Positions 7,670-17,084 are shown, numbered from the stretch's first letter. The stretch is 64,000 nucleotides of DNA from Verrucomicrobia bacterium Tous-C9LFEB (GCA_002304345.1 NEUU01000005.1:62001-126000), one strand, 5' to 3'. Notes: generated by a model not told the origin, from the sequence alone. Made by a program: numbers and translations.

Positions 7670-10636
7670 TCATTTGGCGGGGGTGAGTTTGCCATAGAGC
7701 GACGGATCTTTATCGCCGCCGATGCCGCTGGACCATTCGATATAGCCGATGCGGTCCGTCCCGTCGTTGTCATTCACGAGGAGCGACAGGAAGAGGGTTT
7801 TCCCGTCTTTCCATACGAGTGGATAGAGTTCACTCCACTCGATGCGCGCCTTGTAGCGCAGACGACCATCGGCGAGTTTTTCCACGGCAGCGGAGCCGAA
7901 TTGCACCGGTTGATTGCCCGGGGTCCACTTCGCCGGTAGATCGCCCCCGAGGCTGGGCGCGACATGTTTCCAGAGAATCGGGCCTTCCTTTGTCAGGGCG
8001 ATGGAAAACTCCATGATTCCCGGAGCCATGCCGTTTTCCTCCGTATCGATGGCGAATTGCACGCTGTCGCCGGACCAGTACTCGCCTCGTTTGCTTTCTT
8101 GGGAGTGCTTCGCATCGCCCGTCACATCGACCACGAGATCAAGTCCGTTCGGTGTGGCTGCCGTGATGAATCGGGCCGAATAGCCGGTGGGTTGCGTAGC
8201 GCCATTGAAGCCGACGAATTTCCACGGCGTCTCGTTCCAGCGCAGTGTGGATTCGTTCAGCAGCGGGCCCGGCGCTGAGGCAAAGAGCGGCGTTGTCTGG
8301 TATGTGCCGACAAGACCGGTGTGCTCCTTTTTCATGCGCCGTTCGCGTTCCTCCTTCGAAAGAATGAGGTTGTCCGATGCGGGCAACGACTTGAGAACAT
8401 CGGGCTTCGCATCCACGATCCAATAGGCGCGGGCGGGCTGCACTTGCAGTGCGGAAGTATTCACGGTACGTCCTTCCCAATCGATCACGCGGGTGGTGGG
8501 TCCAACGACTTTGGCCAGACCGGCATCGAGCGGGGCGGGTTTTGCCGACTGGGTCCAAACGCAGACGAGGGGCTTGCCGCCATTGTCGAACCAGGCTGCC
8601 TTCTGGTCGTTGGGAAGTTCAAATTCTCCGCGATAGGTGAGCTTGCCATTCACTTGGTCGAGCAACGTGCGCATGACCATGGCCGCGAGGCGGGGCTCGA
8701 TCTGCGGGAAGTGACGGAAGAGGCCGGCGGGCTGGATGTTGTAGCGTTCCTCGCGCGAGAAGGGGATGACCTCCATCTCATTTTTGTTCTGGTTATTGAT
8801 CATGCTGTAGAACGCGGTTTGCGCGACACCGTGTTTCAACTGCAGGAAATGATCGTAGAGCATGCGCAGGGCGAGTTCATTCTCCGTTGGGACCTTGCCT
8901 TTGTGGCCGAGGGAATCGATGAGGATGGAGTGACATTCGGTGCTCGACCACGGTTTCGACTGCACACCGAACTTCTTATCGAGCGCGTAGAAATCGTCCG
9001 GAATCTGCATCTGTCCGTGAATGCCGAGCCGGTCGTAATACGCGCCACCACCGAGCCGCAACACCTCGCGGTAAAAAGGCAGGTAACGGTGCGCCATGCC
9101 GCCGATGAAGACGACCGAATCGGGCTGCACCGACTTCACCGTTTCGTAGCCGGCCTTGAGCAACTCAACGTACTTCTCAGGCTTCTCGCGCCAGAAAACA
9201 CTGAAGCCCGGCAGGTGCGGTTCGTTCCACATTTCCCATGCCTTGATGTCCTGCTTGTAACGCGTGACGATGGCACGCACCGCGTTGCTCCAATCCGTCA
9301 TCTCCTTCGGCGCGTAGGCGGCGTAACCGGGAACGCAGATATCCATCTTCGTATCCTCGGGGTGTGGCGAGGCCCATTTCGGTGTGTTCACAATCACCGC
9401 CTGAATGTCGAAGCCGTTCCTGCGGAACATGGAGATATACTCGTCGTATTTCTCCCACTGGAACTTGCCCCGCTCCGGTTCCAGCAACAATTGCGCGGAG
9501 AGCTTGTCCGCCCATTCCCAACCATTGCCGCCCCAGTGAAACCAGAAGCGGACGAATTGGAAGCCGATCAGGTTGGCAATGGCGGCGTCCTCGTTCGGCT
9601 TTTCGCAGTGAAAACCGAATTGCACGGGCCGATCCTTGGCGGGGCGGGGAGCACCCGCGGTGACGGCGATGGTGAAACGGTCTCGCTGGAACGTGCGGGT
9701 GTGCTCGCGGTTGGATTGCGATTTCACGAGCCACGGTTCGGTCAACGTTTTGGGTTTGGTTTCCCCCTTCTCGCGGTAGGTGAAAATCACTTCGTAAAAG
9801 CCGGGCTGCTCCGGTTTCCACGACCAGCCATCCTTGAGGAGCGTGTCGCGGGTGACGTTTGATTCGGCCACTGTCGCGCCGAGGGAGTCCGTCACCTTGC
9901 CGCTCAAACTTTCCAGCCATTCCGGCACGGTGCCGGTGGCAACCTTGAAACGAACCGTGTCGCCGATTTTCCACCAACTGTACGTGGCCTCGCCGCGCAA
10001 GGTGAAACGAATGGTGCGCACCTTCGTCGCATCCTCGGCGAGGCGCACATCGTCATAGGCGAGGTTGCCTGTGGGCGTGATTGCGGCGGGCGCGCCGAGC
10101 ACGGCCAGATTCACGCGATAGTGCGTGGTACCGGCGGGCATTTCCTCGCGCGGAGCGGAGAGGGTGACTTCGGTCCATTGACCCGCCGTGCCGCCGTTGG
10201 TTTTCGCTTCAGCTTTGCCGAGAAAAGAACCGTCTGCCTTGTGCCACGTCAGAAAGACCCAGGGCGAACCACCGGCATAACCGGAGCTCTTGCGCACCTT
10301 CACGCGGAGAATCAACGTCTCGCATTCCGGGGTCAAGGCATACGCGCTTGAGGTCCAGCCTGTCGAACCTTTCACCGTTGGATTTACGAAGACTGCTTTC
10401 TCGCCGAGCGCGGCATCGCCGGTCAGGATGCCGTGCTCCGGTGCTTGATCTCGCGGCAAGCTCCAAGTGGAAAATTCCCACGACACCGGGGCCACGCCTT
10501 GGTCTGGGGCCGTGGCGGGACGGGTTTCCTCGAAGCTCCCGTTTTTCACGGCCACATCGGCGGCTGATGCCATGAAAAAAGAGAGCGAGAGCAGCAGGGT
10601 GGTGAGGGCGAGAGAGAGCGGGCGAAGGGGAATCAC
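7670..10636 (-). CDS. Secreted GH39-like glycoside hydrolase with CBM9/DOMON-like C-terminal domain
   Basis: The 988-aa precursor has a signal peptide (ends near FFMASA, residue 25). Residues about 28-200 look like a jelly-roll carbohydrate-binding module (VKNGSFEETRP; YDDVRLAED). A beta-sandwich region follows, then a clan GH-A (beta/alpha)8 barrel (about 330-640). The acid/base glutamate is probably E472 in WEMWNEPHLPG and the nucleophile probably E567 in SSTECHS. That spacing fits GH39-like xylosidases or related families. The last about 190 residues resemble a CBM9/DOMON-type domain (YWSGDSVQFAIDTEENG). The protein probably attacks a plant or algal polysaccharide in the periplasm or outside the cell; the substrate is unknown. 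An AraC regulator on the same strand upstream may control it. Confidence 0.82.
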   Translation of the reverse strand: MIPLRPLSLALTTLLLSLSFFMASAADVAVKNGSFEETRPATAPDQGVAPVSWEFSTWSLPRDQAPEHGILTGDAALGEKAVFVNPTVKGSTGWTSSAYALTPECETLILRVKVRKSSGYAGGSPWVFLTWHKADGSFLGKAEAKTNGGTAGQWTEVTLSAPREEMPAGTTHYRVNLAVLGAPAAITPTGNLAYDDVRLAEDATKVRTIRFTLRGEATYSWWKIGDTVRFKVATGTVPEWLESLSGKVTDSLGATVAESNVTRDTLLKDGWSWKPEQPGFYEVIFTYREKGETKPKTLTEPWLVKSQSNREHTRTFQRDRFTIAVTAGAPRPAKDRPVQFGFHCEKPNEDAAIANLIGFQFVRFWFHWGGNGWEWADKLSAQLLLEPERGKFQWEKYDEYISMFRRNGFDIQAVIVNTPKWASPHPEDTKMDICVPGYAAYAPKEMTDWSNAVRAIVTRYKQDIKAWEMWNEPHLPGFSVFWREKPEKYVELLKAGYETVKSVQPDSVVFIGGMAHRYLPFYREVLRLGGGAYYDRLGIHGQMQIPDDFYALDKKFGVQSKPWSSTECHSILIDSLGHKGKVPTENELALRMLYDHFLQLKHGVAQTAFYSMINNQNKNEMEVIPFSREERYNIQPAGLFRHFPQIEPRLAAMVMRTLLDQVNGKLTYRGEFELPNDQKAAWFDNGGKPLVCVWTQSAKPAPLDAGLAKVVGPTTRVIDWEGRTVNTSALQVQPARAYWIVDAKPDVLKSLPASDNLILSKEERERRMKKEHTGLVGTYQTTPLFASAPGPLLNESTLRWNETPWKFVGFNGATQPTGYSARFITAATPNGLDLVVDVTGDAKHSQESKRGEYWSGDSVQFAIDTEENGMAPGIMEFSIALTKEGPILWKHVAPSLGGDLPAKWTPGNQPVQFGSAAVEKLADGRLRYKARIEWSELYPLVWKDGKTLFLSLLVNDNDGTDRIGYIEWSSGIGGDKDPSLYGKLTPAK

Positions 10637-10914
10637 AGGGCTCCGGGGCGAGGGGTTTGTTGTTTATCTATTATAAACTATTTTTAGAGTTTGTTCAGCC
10701 GAAACTCTACTTTTGCAATCTAAGGGTAAATCTAAAGAAGGACAAGTGCAAATTCGTCTGTCAAATAGGAGTCTATTGTTTGTATAATGCAAACAAATGG
10801 GGCATCAAGGCCGCTGAGTGTAGCGATCGTGTGCCGGTAGGAGAAGGCTCGGCGAGGGAGCTTGGGTGATGACCGCCCTTGTTGAGGGAGAGGCGCGCTA
10901 CAACAAGACAGTTG

Positions 10915-11829
10915 CTAGCGCTTCTTCTTTTTAGCGCGCGAGATTTTCACCGGTGCTGGGGCTGGCGGATTGCGTAAAGCGCGAGGAGGTTGTCCGAACT
11001 TTTTTTTCACCCAGAGCGAAAAGTGCGAGAGGCTTTTAAAGCCGAGATCGTAGGCGATTGATTTCGAGCTGCGCCGGGATTCCAGAAGGGCGACGCGGGC
11101 GCTATGTTCCTTCTTCCGTTCCCAATATTCATTCGGCGTCTTGCCGAGCGTGGAGAAGAACAGCTTGTTGAGATGGCTGACGCAGAGGCCGACTTTTTTG
11201 GCCAACTCGCGTTCCCGCAGCGGTTGATTGAGCGGGCGCGTTTCCAGGATGTGCACCGCCTGTCGCACTCGCGGATCGAGCTGCCCGATGGTGTGGGGAA
11301 TCAGGCCCTGTTCCTCCATCGCATCGGCATAGCTCAGAATCCAGCCGCAGAGCAGGCGCTGAATTTCAAAGTGATTGCGCAGCGAACCCGAGCGTGTGGG
11401 GAGCTCATTTTGCACACCGGGAAATTCCCGCCCCACCATCCGCGCCATGCGCTCCGCGATCCGGGTCAACTTGGGAAGGTTGGCCACCGGGATGGCGTGG
11501 GATCGTGTGCGATCGAAGAGCGCTTCACCTGTGGGCCACTCCGCGACAAAACGCACGGAGAGGATTTCGGCATCGGGACTGAACTGCTGGCGTCCATTTT
11601 CTTTGCACGGAAAAATCCAGTAACCACTGGTGTACGTCTCTTTGCGTGAGTCAAAGATCAGGGTGACCGTGCCCCGCCGCAGCAGCCACGCGGGGCTGGG
11701 CGTGCCCCAATAACGGTTCAATCCGGGGCGAGGGGGGCCTTCATACACCCAGGTCAACTGGGCTCGCAGGTCGTTCCAATTTTGCACAGGCTCGCTGGGG
11801 GGCGAGAGGAAGGGGGAATGATTGACCAC
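10915..11829 (-). CDS. AraC family transcriptional regulator
   Basis: This 304-aa protein has a C-terminal double helix-turn-helix of the AraC/XylS type (about residues 190-285): LRERELAKKVGLCVSHLNKLFFSTLGKTPNEYWERKKEHSARVALLESRR is followed by SIAYDLGFKSLSHFSLWVKKKFG, the conserved second recognition unit. The N-terminal half looks like a cupin-type sensor (TVTLIFDSRKETYTSGYW). The tail is strongly basic (SRAKKKKR). The start is GTG at 11829; no ATG offers a better one nearby. The gene is divergent from a PEP-CTERM pair and lies upstream of the GH39-like gene on its own strand, so either could be its target. The ligand is probably a sugar, by context only. Confidence 0.88.
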   Translation of the reverse strand: MVNHSPFLSPPSEPVQNWNDLRAQLTWVYEGPPRPGLNRYWGTPSPAWLLRRGTVTLIFDSRKETYTSGYWIFPCKENGRQQFSPDAEILSVRFVAEWPTGEALFDRTRSHAIPVANLPKLTRIAERMARMVGREFPGVQNELPTRSGSLRNHFEIQRLLCGWILSYADAMEEQGLIPHTIGQLDPRVRQAVHILETRPLNQPLRERELAKKVGLCVSHLNKLFFSTLGKTPNEYWERKKEHSARVALLESRRSSKSIAYDLGFKSLSHFSLWVKKKFGQPPRALRNPPAPAPVKISRAKKKKR

Positions 11830-11932
11830 AAGTAAATTATATAACTAATTGAGGATTTAAGCACGTCAATCCTCGAGAGCACCGAGCGGCAGATTGTGTA
11901 AATTAATAGAAGAATAGTGCAACTAGCCGCAA

Positions 11933-11961
11933 TTGTTACCAATAAACCACAAGGCTACATT
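11933..11961 (+). promoter_or_regulatory. Candidate sigma-70-type promoter for the PEP-CTERM pair
   Basis: TTGTTA and TACATT are separated by exactly 17 bp, each matching 4 of 6 consensus positions. The -10 box ends 31 bp before the ATG at 11993. The surrounding region is AT-rich compared with its neighbours. This is a hand-found candidate without experimental support. Confidence 0.3.
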
Positions 11962-11992
11962 GAGTTAGAGAAAATCTCCCCCTAAAGACACT

Positions 11993-12943
11993 ATGAAAAA
12001 AGTACTCTTCTCGATGGTGACGGCGATCCTGGCCCTGTTCACGGGAACGGTGGGGGCTCAGACGACGTTGGTGAGCGATAACTTTGAAAGCCTGATCAAC
12101 GGGGGAGCGCGCGATGCCAATGGAAAATATTCCACCGGTTCGACCGCCTCGACATGGTGGTATCTCTCAGCCACGGGACCGAGTGCTGCCGTGACGAACA
12201 CCTATACCGGCTCGGCCACCGTGGGAAATTTTTCCGGCAACTGGCTGCAGACAAATTACAACTATAACGGTTCCAGTGTGGCTGGAGGAACGGCGGGTGG
12301 AACCTATAACTGGGCCGTGTCACCTTTTGCGGCGACCACACTCGCCACGGTCGGTTCTTCCTTGGCGGTGCAGTTTGATTTCCGCTATTACACCTCGACG
12401 ACCGGTGGATGGGATCGATCGCCGCAGTTTGGTTTCTTTAAAAGCTCCGGTGGTCAGATCAGCGGGGATAGTACCACGGCTTTGTCCTTGGTCTCGGGTG
12501 GATACGGAGTCAACACGAGCTACACCACCTCCGGCACCATCACTTCGACGGCCATGTTGTTTGAAAGCACGGGTTGGTTTGCTTCCGGGGAAAGTACCCT
12601 GGCTAGCATCAACAGTACGGCCAATCCGGCGTTGCTGCCGGTCTCGGAATTTGCCATGCCTTACACCGAGAATTATAAACTCGTGCTCACCGTGGTGGCC
12701 ACGGGACTGCAACTGCAACTCTACCTCGATGATGTGCTGACGCTCACCACGATCGATACCACTGTCTCCAACTACACCTTCGACGAATTTGCCATTCGCG
12801 CCCGTGCCACGGGCCAGATCGACAATTTTAGCATCGTCACCGCCGTCCCCGAACCGGAGACCTACGCGTTGATGGTCATGGCGGTTGGTGTACTGATGAT
12901 TTCCATACGCCGTCGTGCGTTGCGGGTTAGGATGACAACGTAG
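11993..12943 (+). CDS. PEP-CTERM sorting domain protein, 316 aa
   Basis: The protein has an N-terminal signal peptide (MKKVLFSMVTAILALFTGTVGAQ) and a Ser/Thr/Gly-rich beta-sandwich body (residues about 25-285). The C-terminal sorting signal comprises VPEPETYALM, a hydrophobic helix and the basic end RRRALRVR. Such proteins are exported, cut and anchored by an exosortase (EpsH/XrtX type), usually in exopolysaccharide-producing Gram-negatives. The body resembles a lectin-like domain (LVSDNFESL near the start; YKLVLTVVATGLQLQLYLDDVL near the end), so glycan binding is plausible. A second PEP-CTERM gene follows 33 bp later. No exosortase gene is in this window. No Shine-Dalgarno is obvious. Confidence 0.85.
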   Translation: MKKVLFSMVTAILALFTGTVGAQTTLVSDNFESLINGGARDANGKYSTGSTASTWWYLSATGPSAAVTNTYTGSATVGNFSGNWLQTNYNYNGSSVAGGTAGGTYNWAVSPFAATTLATVGSSLAVQFDFRYYTSTTGGWDRSPQFGFFKSSGGQISGDSTTALSLVSGGYGVNTSYTTSGTITSTAMLFESTGWFASGESTLASINSTANPALLPVSEFAMPYTENYKLVLTVVATGLQLQLYLDDVLTLTTIDTTVSNYTFDEFAIRARATGQIDNFSIVTAVPEPETYALMVMAVGVLMISIRRRALRVRMTT

Positions 12944-12976
12944 GACTGCGGACAATCGAAAGACAACCACGAAACA

Positions 12977-13717
12977 ATGAAAACTACCCTCTTTCCAATC
13001 ATGGCGCTCGCTATTCTGGGAGCTTGTACCGGGATGACCCATGCCGCCACTCTCGTCACCTATACCTTTCCCTCCGGCGCGGCGACGCCCACGACGGTGG
13101 ATTCTTCCGTCACGGCCTCATCCGTGTCGCTCGGAACGACCAGTGCGGGAAATTTTGGATTTTCTTCGATTGCCAGCAATTTCTATTCGCGACTGCAATC
13201 TCCCCCTCCCAACCCGACCTACCAACTGCCGACAACTTTGGCGGGTGCGACGACGGGTCAGACTTATATTGAATTCACTTTGACGCCGCAAGCGGCCCAG
13301 ACGCTCAACCTGTCCAATCTCAAGGTGGACTTGTCGGCGCAAAACACATCGGGCGCGGCAGCCTATTATGATTACACCTTCTATGCCGATCTGCAGGTGA
13401 CGATTAACGGGGTGATGAGCGACTTGGGCAGCGTCAGCTACACGGCCTTGGCGGGAGCGGGTGACACGGTCTATCCCGCCTCCAACAAAACGTTCGATCT
13501 GAGCTCCAGTACGTTTCAAGGGGTGACCGACCCGATCACTTTCCGGCTTCTGGTCTATCGCGATCCGGCGTCGACCAGCAATTACTACGAAACGATCCGG
13601 CTGGATAACATCAGCGTGAATACCGTTCCGGAGCCGACCAGTATCGCCCTCATGATCCTGGGTTGTGGACTGTTGCTTGTTTCCCAGCGTCAGCGCGCCC
13701 TGCGGCTGGATTCCTGA
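12977..13717 (+). CDS. PEP-CTERM sorting domain protein, 246 aa
   Basis: This exported protein has a signal peptide (MKTTLFPIMALAILGACTGMTHA). A beta-rich body follows, with few charged residues (TLNLSNLKVDLSAQNTSG; YETIRLDNISVNT). The C-terminal anchor reads VPEPTSIALMILGCGLLLVSQRQRALRLDS. The body does not obviously resemble the neighbouring PEP-CTERM protein beyond the shared sorting signal, and its ligand is unknown. The gene lies 33 bp after the first PEP-CTERM gene and is closed by a strong terminator at 13753, so the two form a bicistronic unit. The divergent AraC regulator may control them. Confidence 0.85.
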   Translation: MKTTLFPIMALAILGACTGMTHAATLVTYTFPSGAATPTTVDSSVTASSVSLGTTSAGNFGFSSIASNFYSRLQSPPPNPTYQLPTTLAGATTGQTYIEFTLTPQAAQTLNLSNLKVDLSAQNTSGAAAYYDYTFYADLQVTINGVMSDLGSVSYTALAGAGDTVYPASNKTFDLSSSTFQGVTDPITFRLLVYRDPASTSNYYETIRLDNISVNTVPEPTSIALMILGCGLLLVSQRQRALRLDS

Positions 13718-13752
13718 TGGGGTTCTTTTTCAAGACACGAGATACTTTGCAA

Positions 13753-13778
13753 GGCGGTACTTCGGTACCGCCTTTTTT
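13753..13778 (+). terminator. Rho-independent terminator after the PEP-CTERM pair
   Basis: The perfect 8-bp stem GGCGGTAC/GTACCGCC is capped by a stable TTCG tetraloop and followed by six T residues. It begins 36 bp after the stop codon at 13717. This is the clearest intrinsic terminator in the window. Confidence 0.9.
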
Positions 13779-13832
13779 GCGCAGTCAGGCTGAAGTGAGC
13801 GCGGCGATTTTCGTTTCCATACTGGGTGGTGC

Positions 13833-15059
13833 ATGATACAAAACGGTTCGAGGCTATTAAGCTCGCTGATACCTACTATGATCGCCGATACTAAGCGTTT
13901 CCGCATTCTTGCTCTTGATGGTGGACAACGGGGAGTCCTGATGGCGCGCATGCTGATGCGGTTGCATGAGCGGCTACCGGGTTTTCTGGACCGGGTCGAT
14001 CTCTTTGCCGGAACCTCGGCGGGAGCGATGACGGCGGCCATTGCGCTGACAAGTCCCTCGTGGAAAACGGGGCTGCAACGCGCGCATGATTTTTGGAGCG
14101 ACGCGAAATTCGCGAAGATTAATCCCCTGCAGAATATCCTGTCCCTCACGGGGAAATTTCCGCTGACGTCGAATGCCGCCATGCTCGAGCAACTTGAGAT
14201 TCATCTGGGGGATATCACCCTCGAGAAACTCTCGCGTAAATTCGTCATCCCCGCTTTCCAATTGGACAACGGCGCGAAAGACCCGGTTTTTCGCAACTGG
14301 ACGCCGCGATTGTTTCATAATCTGCCGCTCGAAGGCTCCGGCTCCAACGAGCTGTTGCGCGATGTGGTCATGCGCTCGGGTTCCGCGCCCATTGTCTCAC
14401 CCGCCTATCAGGGTTACGTCGATGGTGGACTTTACGCGAATAATCCGAGCCTGTGCGCGCTCGCTTTGGCGAAGGATTACACCGGCCTGCCCGTGGAGCA
14501 GATCGAGATTTTTTCTGTCGGCATGGGGCAGAATCCGATCTACCTGAACAAGGCGACGGACAACCTCGGCTACATGGACTGGTTCCTCGATAGTGGCCAC
14601 GCCATGGCGATGCTCAATGCCGTGGCCGAGTCCAATTTGAAGGCGATCAGTTACCAATGTGGCCGTTTGCTGGAGAGCGGTTTTTATCGTCTGGACCCGC
14701 GTCTGCCGCGGGCCTTCTACCGCAAGAATGAAAAGCAAGTGCGCGACGATATGACGGCATGGGAACGCATCGCAGCCGAGGTGAATTTGATATCGGCGGA
14801 GACATGGCTGATCAATCATGGCTGGCAAAAGCCGGTGAAAGCGAAGCCGGTGGCCAAGGCTTCGCCCAAGGTCAAAGCCAAAGCGAAGTCCACTCCGCCG
14901 CCTGTGCGTCAGTCCAAAGTCAAACCCGTGCGCCGTTCCGCCGCACCGACCAAGCCGAAACCGAGGGCTGCCAAGGTCGTGAAAGTCGTGGCGGCCGAAG
15001 TTCCGGTGGCTCCGCCCGAGATCGTGGCAGTCACGTCGGAAGCACCCATCAAGGAGTAG
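13833..15059 (+). CDS. Patatin-like phospholipase with Lys/Pro/Ala-rich tail
   Basis: This 408-aa protein has the patatin fold: the oxyanion loop LALDGGQRGV, the nucleophile serine S62 in GTSAG, and the catalytic aspartate D197 in VDGGLYANNPS. Family enzymes hydrolyse acyl esters of lipids with a Ser-Asp dyad. After residue about 330 comes a basic low-complexity tail of some 80 residues (KPVKAKPVAKASPKVKAKAK and similar), unusual for the family and possibly nucleic-acid or membrane-surface binding. An alternative start at 13878 (MIADTKRFRILALDGG) would remove 15 poorly conserved residues and is equally plausible. A STAS gene starts 4 bp after the stop, suggesting co-translation. Confidence 0.85.
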   Translation: MIQNGSRLLSSLIPTMIADTKRFRILALDGGQRGVLMARMLMRLHERLPGFLDRVDLFAGTSAGAMTAAIALTSPSWKTGLQRAHDFWSDAKFAKINPLQNILSLTGKFPLTSNAAMLEQLEIHLGDITLEKLSRKFVIPAFQLDNGAKDPVFRNWTPRLFHNLPLEGSGSNELLRDVVMRSGSAPIVSPAYQGYVDGGLYANNPSLCALALAKDYTGLPVEQIEIFSVGMGQNPIYLNKATDNLGYMDWFLDSGHAMAMLNAVAESNLKAISYQCGRLLESGFYRLDPRLPRAFYRKNEKQVRDDMTAWERIAAEVNLISAETWLINHGWQKPVKAKPVAKASPKVKAKAKSTPPPVRQSKVKPVRRSAAPTKPKPRAAKVVKVVAAEVPVAPPEIVAVTSEAPIKE

Positions 15060-15063
15060 TATT

Positions 15064-15390
15064 GTGATTACCGTTGCTATTGAAAAAAGTGGCCATGTCG
15101 TTATCGTCGTGGTCAAAGGCCGATTGGATGCGAGCACGAGCGCAGAACTGGAGAAAAAGCTGGCGGAAGCGGGTGGCGCGGCGAAGAAGCCGTTGGTCCT
15201 CGATTTTCAGGAGCTGGAATATATCAGCAGCGCCGGTTTGCGCGTCCTGATTTCCCTCTGCCAGTCGAAGCAGAAGGCCGTTATCTGCTCCATGCCGGAG
15301 CTTGTTGCCGAAGTGTTCGACATCTCCGGCTTGAGTTCGATGTTCGAGCGCTACGCTGATCGCTCCACTGCGATCAAGGCGCTGGCGTAG
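15064..15390 (+). CDS. STAS domain anti-sigma factor antagonist-like protein
   Basis: This 108-aa single-domain protein has the STAS fold. VVIVVVKGRLDASTSAELEKKL opens it, and LVLDFQELEYISSAGLRVLISLC follows. The phosphorylatable serine is expected at S55 or S56 in ISSAGLR. Relatives such as SpoIIAA/RsbV switch partner proteins according to serine phosphorylation. No kinase or phosphatase partner lies nearby. The start is GTG, 4 bp after the patatin gene, so the two probably share an mRNA. Its 3' end overlaps the convergent MFS gene by 17 bp. Confidence 0.88.
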   Translation: MITVAIEKSGHVVIVVVKGRLDASTSAELEKKLAEAGGAAKKPLVLDFQELEYISSAGLRVLISLCQSKQKAVICSMPELVAEVFDISGLSSMFERYADRSTAIKALA

Positions 15391-16822
15391 TCGTATTCGA
15401 TTTCGCGGGCCGCAGGCAGGTGAAAGCGGAGGCGATGGCGGCGATCAACGCCAACACCACGGCTCCGCTCATTGCCGCGGAAAAACCGATGGCCATGGCG
15501 AGCCGGTTTTCCTCGGGTGTTTCGGGAAGCCCCTTGAAATGGGAGCGGGCGACGGTATAGGCAAGGGAGCCCAGCACACTGATGCCCAACAGCATTCCAA
15601 TATTCTTGAATACGTTGTAGGTGCTGGCCGTCACGCTGCGCAATTCGCGCGTGGCCAGTCCCATTACGTAGCTCGAGTTCGGGGGGAAGAATAACCCGAT
15701 CGACAGTCCCAGCAGGGAAAAGACCACTGTGATGTGCAGGACCGAACTGGTTGCATTCAGCATGGCCATCAGCAGGCAACTCCCGCTGAGCAATCCGGCG
15801 GCGAGGGCGCTCAGGCGTTCCGGTCCCATGCGGTCTGCGATGAGACCGGAAATCGGAGCGGCCAACAGCATGATCAGGCCCGGCACCGTCATCACCAATC
15901 CCACCTTGCCGGGGGGCAGGTCGTGGACGCGTTGCAGGAAGAAGGGGCCGAGAATCGTCAGACAGCCGAGGATCATCATCACCGCGATGACACTGATCAT
16001 GGCCAGGATCACATGGAAATCGCCGAAGACCGCACCAGGAATAATCGGCGCACGCGCGCGTTTTTCTTGCCGGATAAAGAGCCAGGTAAAGAGGACGCCA
16101 CCGCTGAGATAGAGGAGACCTTCCTCGCTGCTCCATCCCTCGAGATCAATGCGGTTGAGGCCGTGATTGATTCCTACCAGCGCGAGCGTGATGAAGAGCA
16201 GTCCGAACCAGTCGAACGGCGCGGATTTTTCCGCTTCGTTAATGGGCGGATCGTGCGGGAGATAATGCCAGCCGAAAAAGAGGGCGATCACGCACAGCGG
16301 CACATTGATGAGAAAGATCGAACTCCAACCCCACGCCTGCGTCATGAATCCGCCGACAGGGGGACCGACGATGGATGCCACCGAGGCGCTCGCCCCGAGT
16401 AAACCCATGGCCATGCCTCGACGATCGGGAGGCAAATGTTCGGCTACCAACACGTAACCTGTCGCCAGTAGAGCGGCCGCGCCCACGGATTGCAAAATGC
16501 GCGCTGCGACCAAGACATCGAGCGTGCGGGAGAGACCGCAAATGAGAGAGCCGATGCCAAACAGCAGAAATCCGCTGAGAAACAGTCGTTTGGCCCCGAA
16601 CATGGAACCGAGTTTTCCCACCAGTGGCAGACTGGCGGACATGAATAGAATATAGGAGACCATCACTTGCGAGGTCGTCGTGATGGGCACTTGGAGGTCG
16701 CGGGCCAGATCGGGCAGTGCGATGGAAACGATGCTGCCATCCAACGAACTGACGAACGCCGCGAAGGCCACGCTGGCGATCAACCACCGTTGGCGTTTGG
16801 GATCTTCGAGATAGGTTTCCAT
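15374..16822 (-). CDS. MFS transporter, DHA2 (EmrB/QacA-type) drug efflux family
   Basis: This 482-aa inner-membrane protein has about 14 hydrophobic helices. Its DHA2 signatures are FVSSLDGSIVSIALPDLARDL in TM1, the motif-A loop GKLGSMFGAKRLFLSG, and the motif-C-like GPPVGGFMTQAWGWSSIFLINVP. It should export drugs or a natural product by proton antiport. The chosen ATG (METYLEDPKRQ) fits the family; the longer frame begins with TTG and adds 26 basic, atypical residues. It lies just before the NRPS operon and on the opposite strand, so export of the peptide product is possible but not shown. Confidence 0.9.
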   Translation of the reverse strand: METYLEDPKRQRWLIASVAFAAFVSSLDGSIVSIALPDLARDLQVPITTTSQVMVSYILFMSASLPLVGKLGSMFGAKRLFLSGFLLFGIGSLICGLSRTLDVLVAARILQSVGAAALLATGYVLVAEHLPPDRRGMAMGLLGASASVASIVGPPVGGFMTQAWGWSSIFLINVPLCVIALFFGWHYLPHDPPINEAEKSAPFDWFGLLFITLALVGINHGLNRIDLEGWSSEEGLLYLSGGVLFTWLFIRQEKRARAPIIPGAVFGDFHVILAMISVIAVMMILGCLTILGPFFLQRVHDLPPGKVGLVMTVPGLIMLLAAPISGLIADRMGPERLSALAAGLLSGSCLLMAMLNATSSVLHITVVFSLLGLSIGLFFPPNSSYVMGLATRELRSVTASTYNVFKNIGMLLGISVLGSLAYTVARSHFKGLPETPEENRLAMAIGFSAAMSGAVVLALIAAIASAFTCLRPAKSNTTTPAP

Positions 16823-17084
16823 AAAAGGAGTTAGCAAAAGCTCGAGGGTCGGGCGTCTACAAGGCGGCTGATGATGTGGCCGGGGCCGCAAAGAACGCAA
16901 GGTGGAATCAGATGCTTCACAGAATCAACGAGTTAATTATTGGATAAATTGGATGGTGAAAGAGACGTATTAAATTTGGTGTTGACTATCAAGCTCTCAG
17001 AATAATACTCATCGCATAAGTTTACAACTTAGTATTAACCTTCCAACTAATAATATAGCAACGCTTTAAACGGAGATCAGGACT

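Noticed and set aside
8321-9862. 513-aa frame antisense to the GH39-like gene
   Set aside because: Runs against the catalytic barrel codons; no recognisable family.
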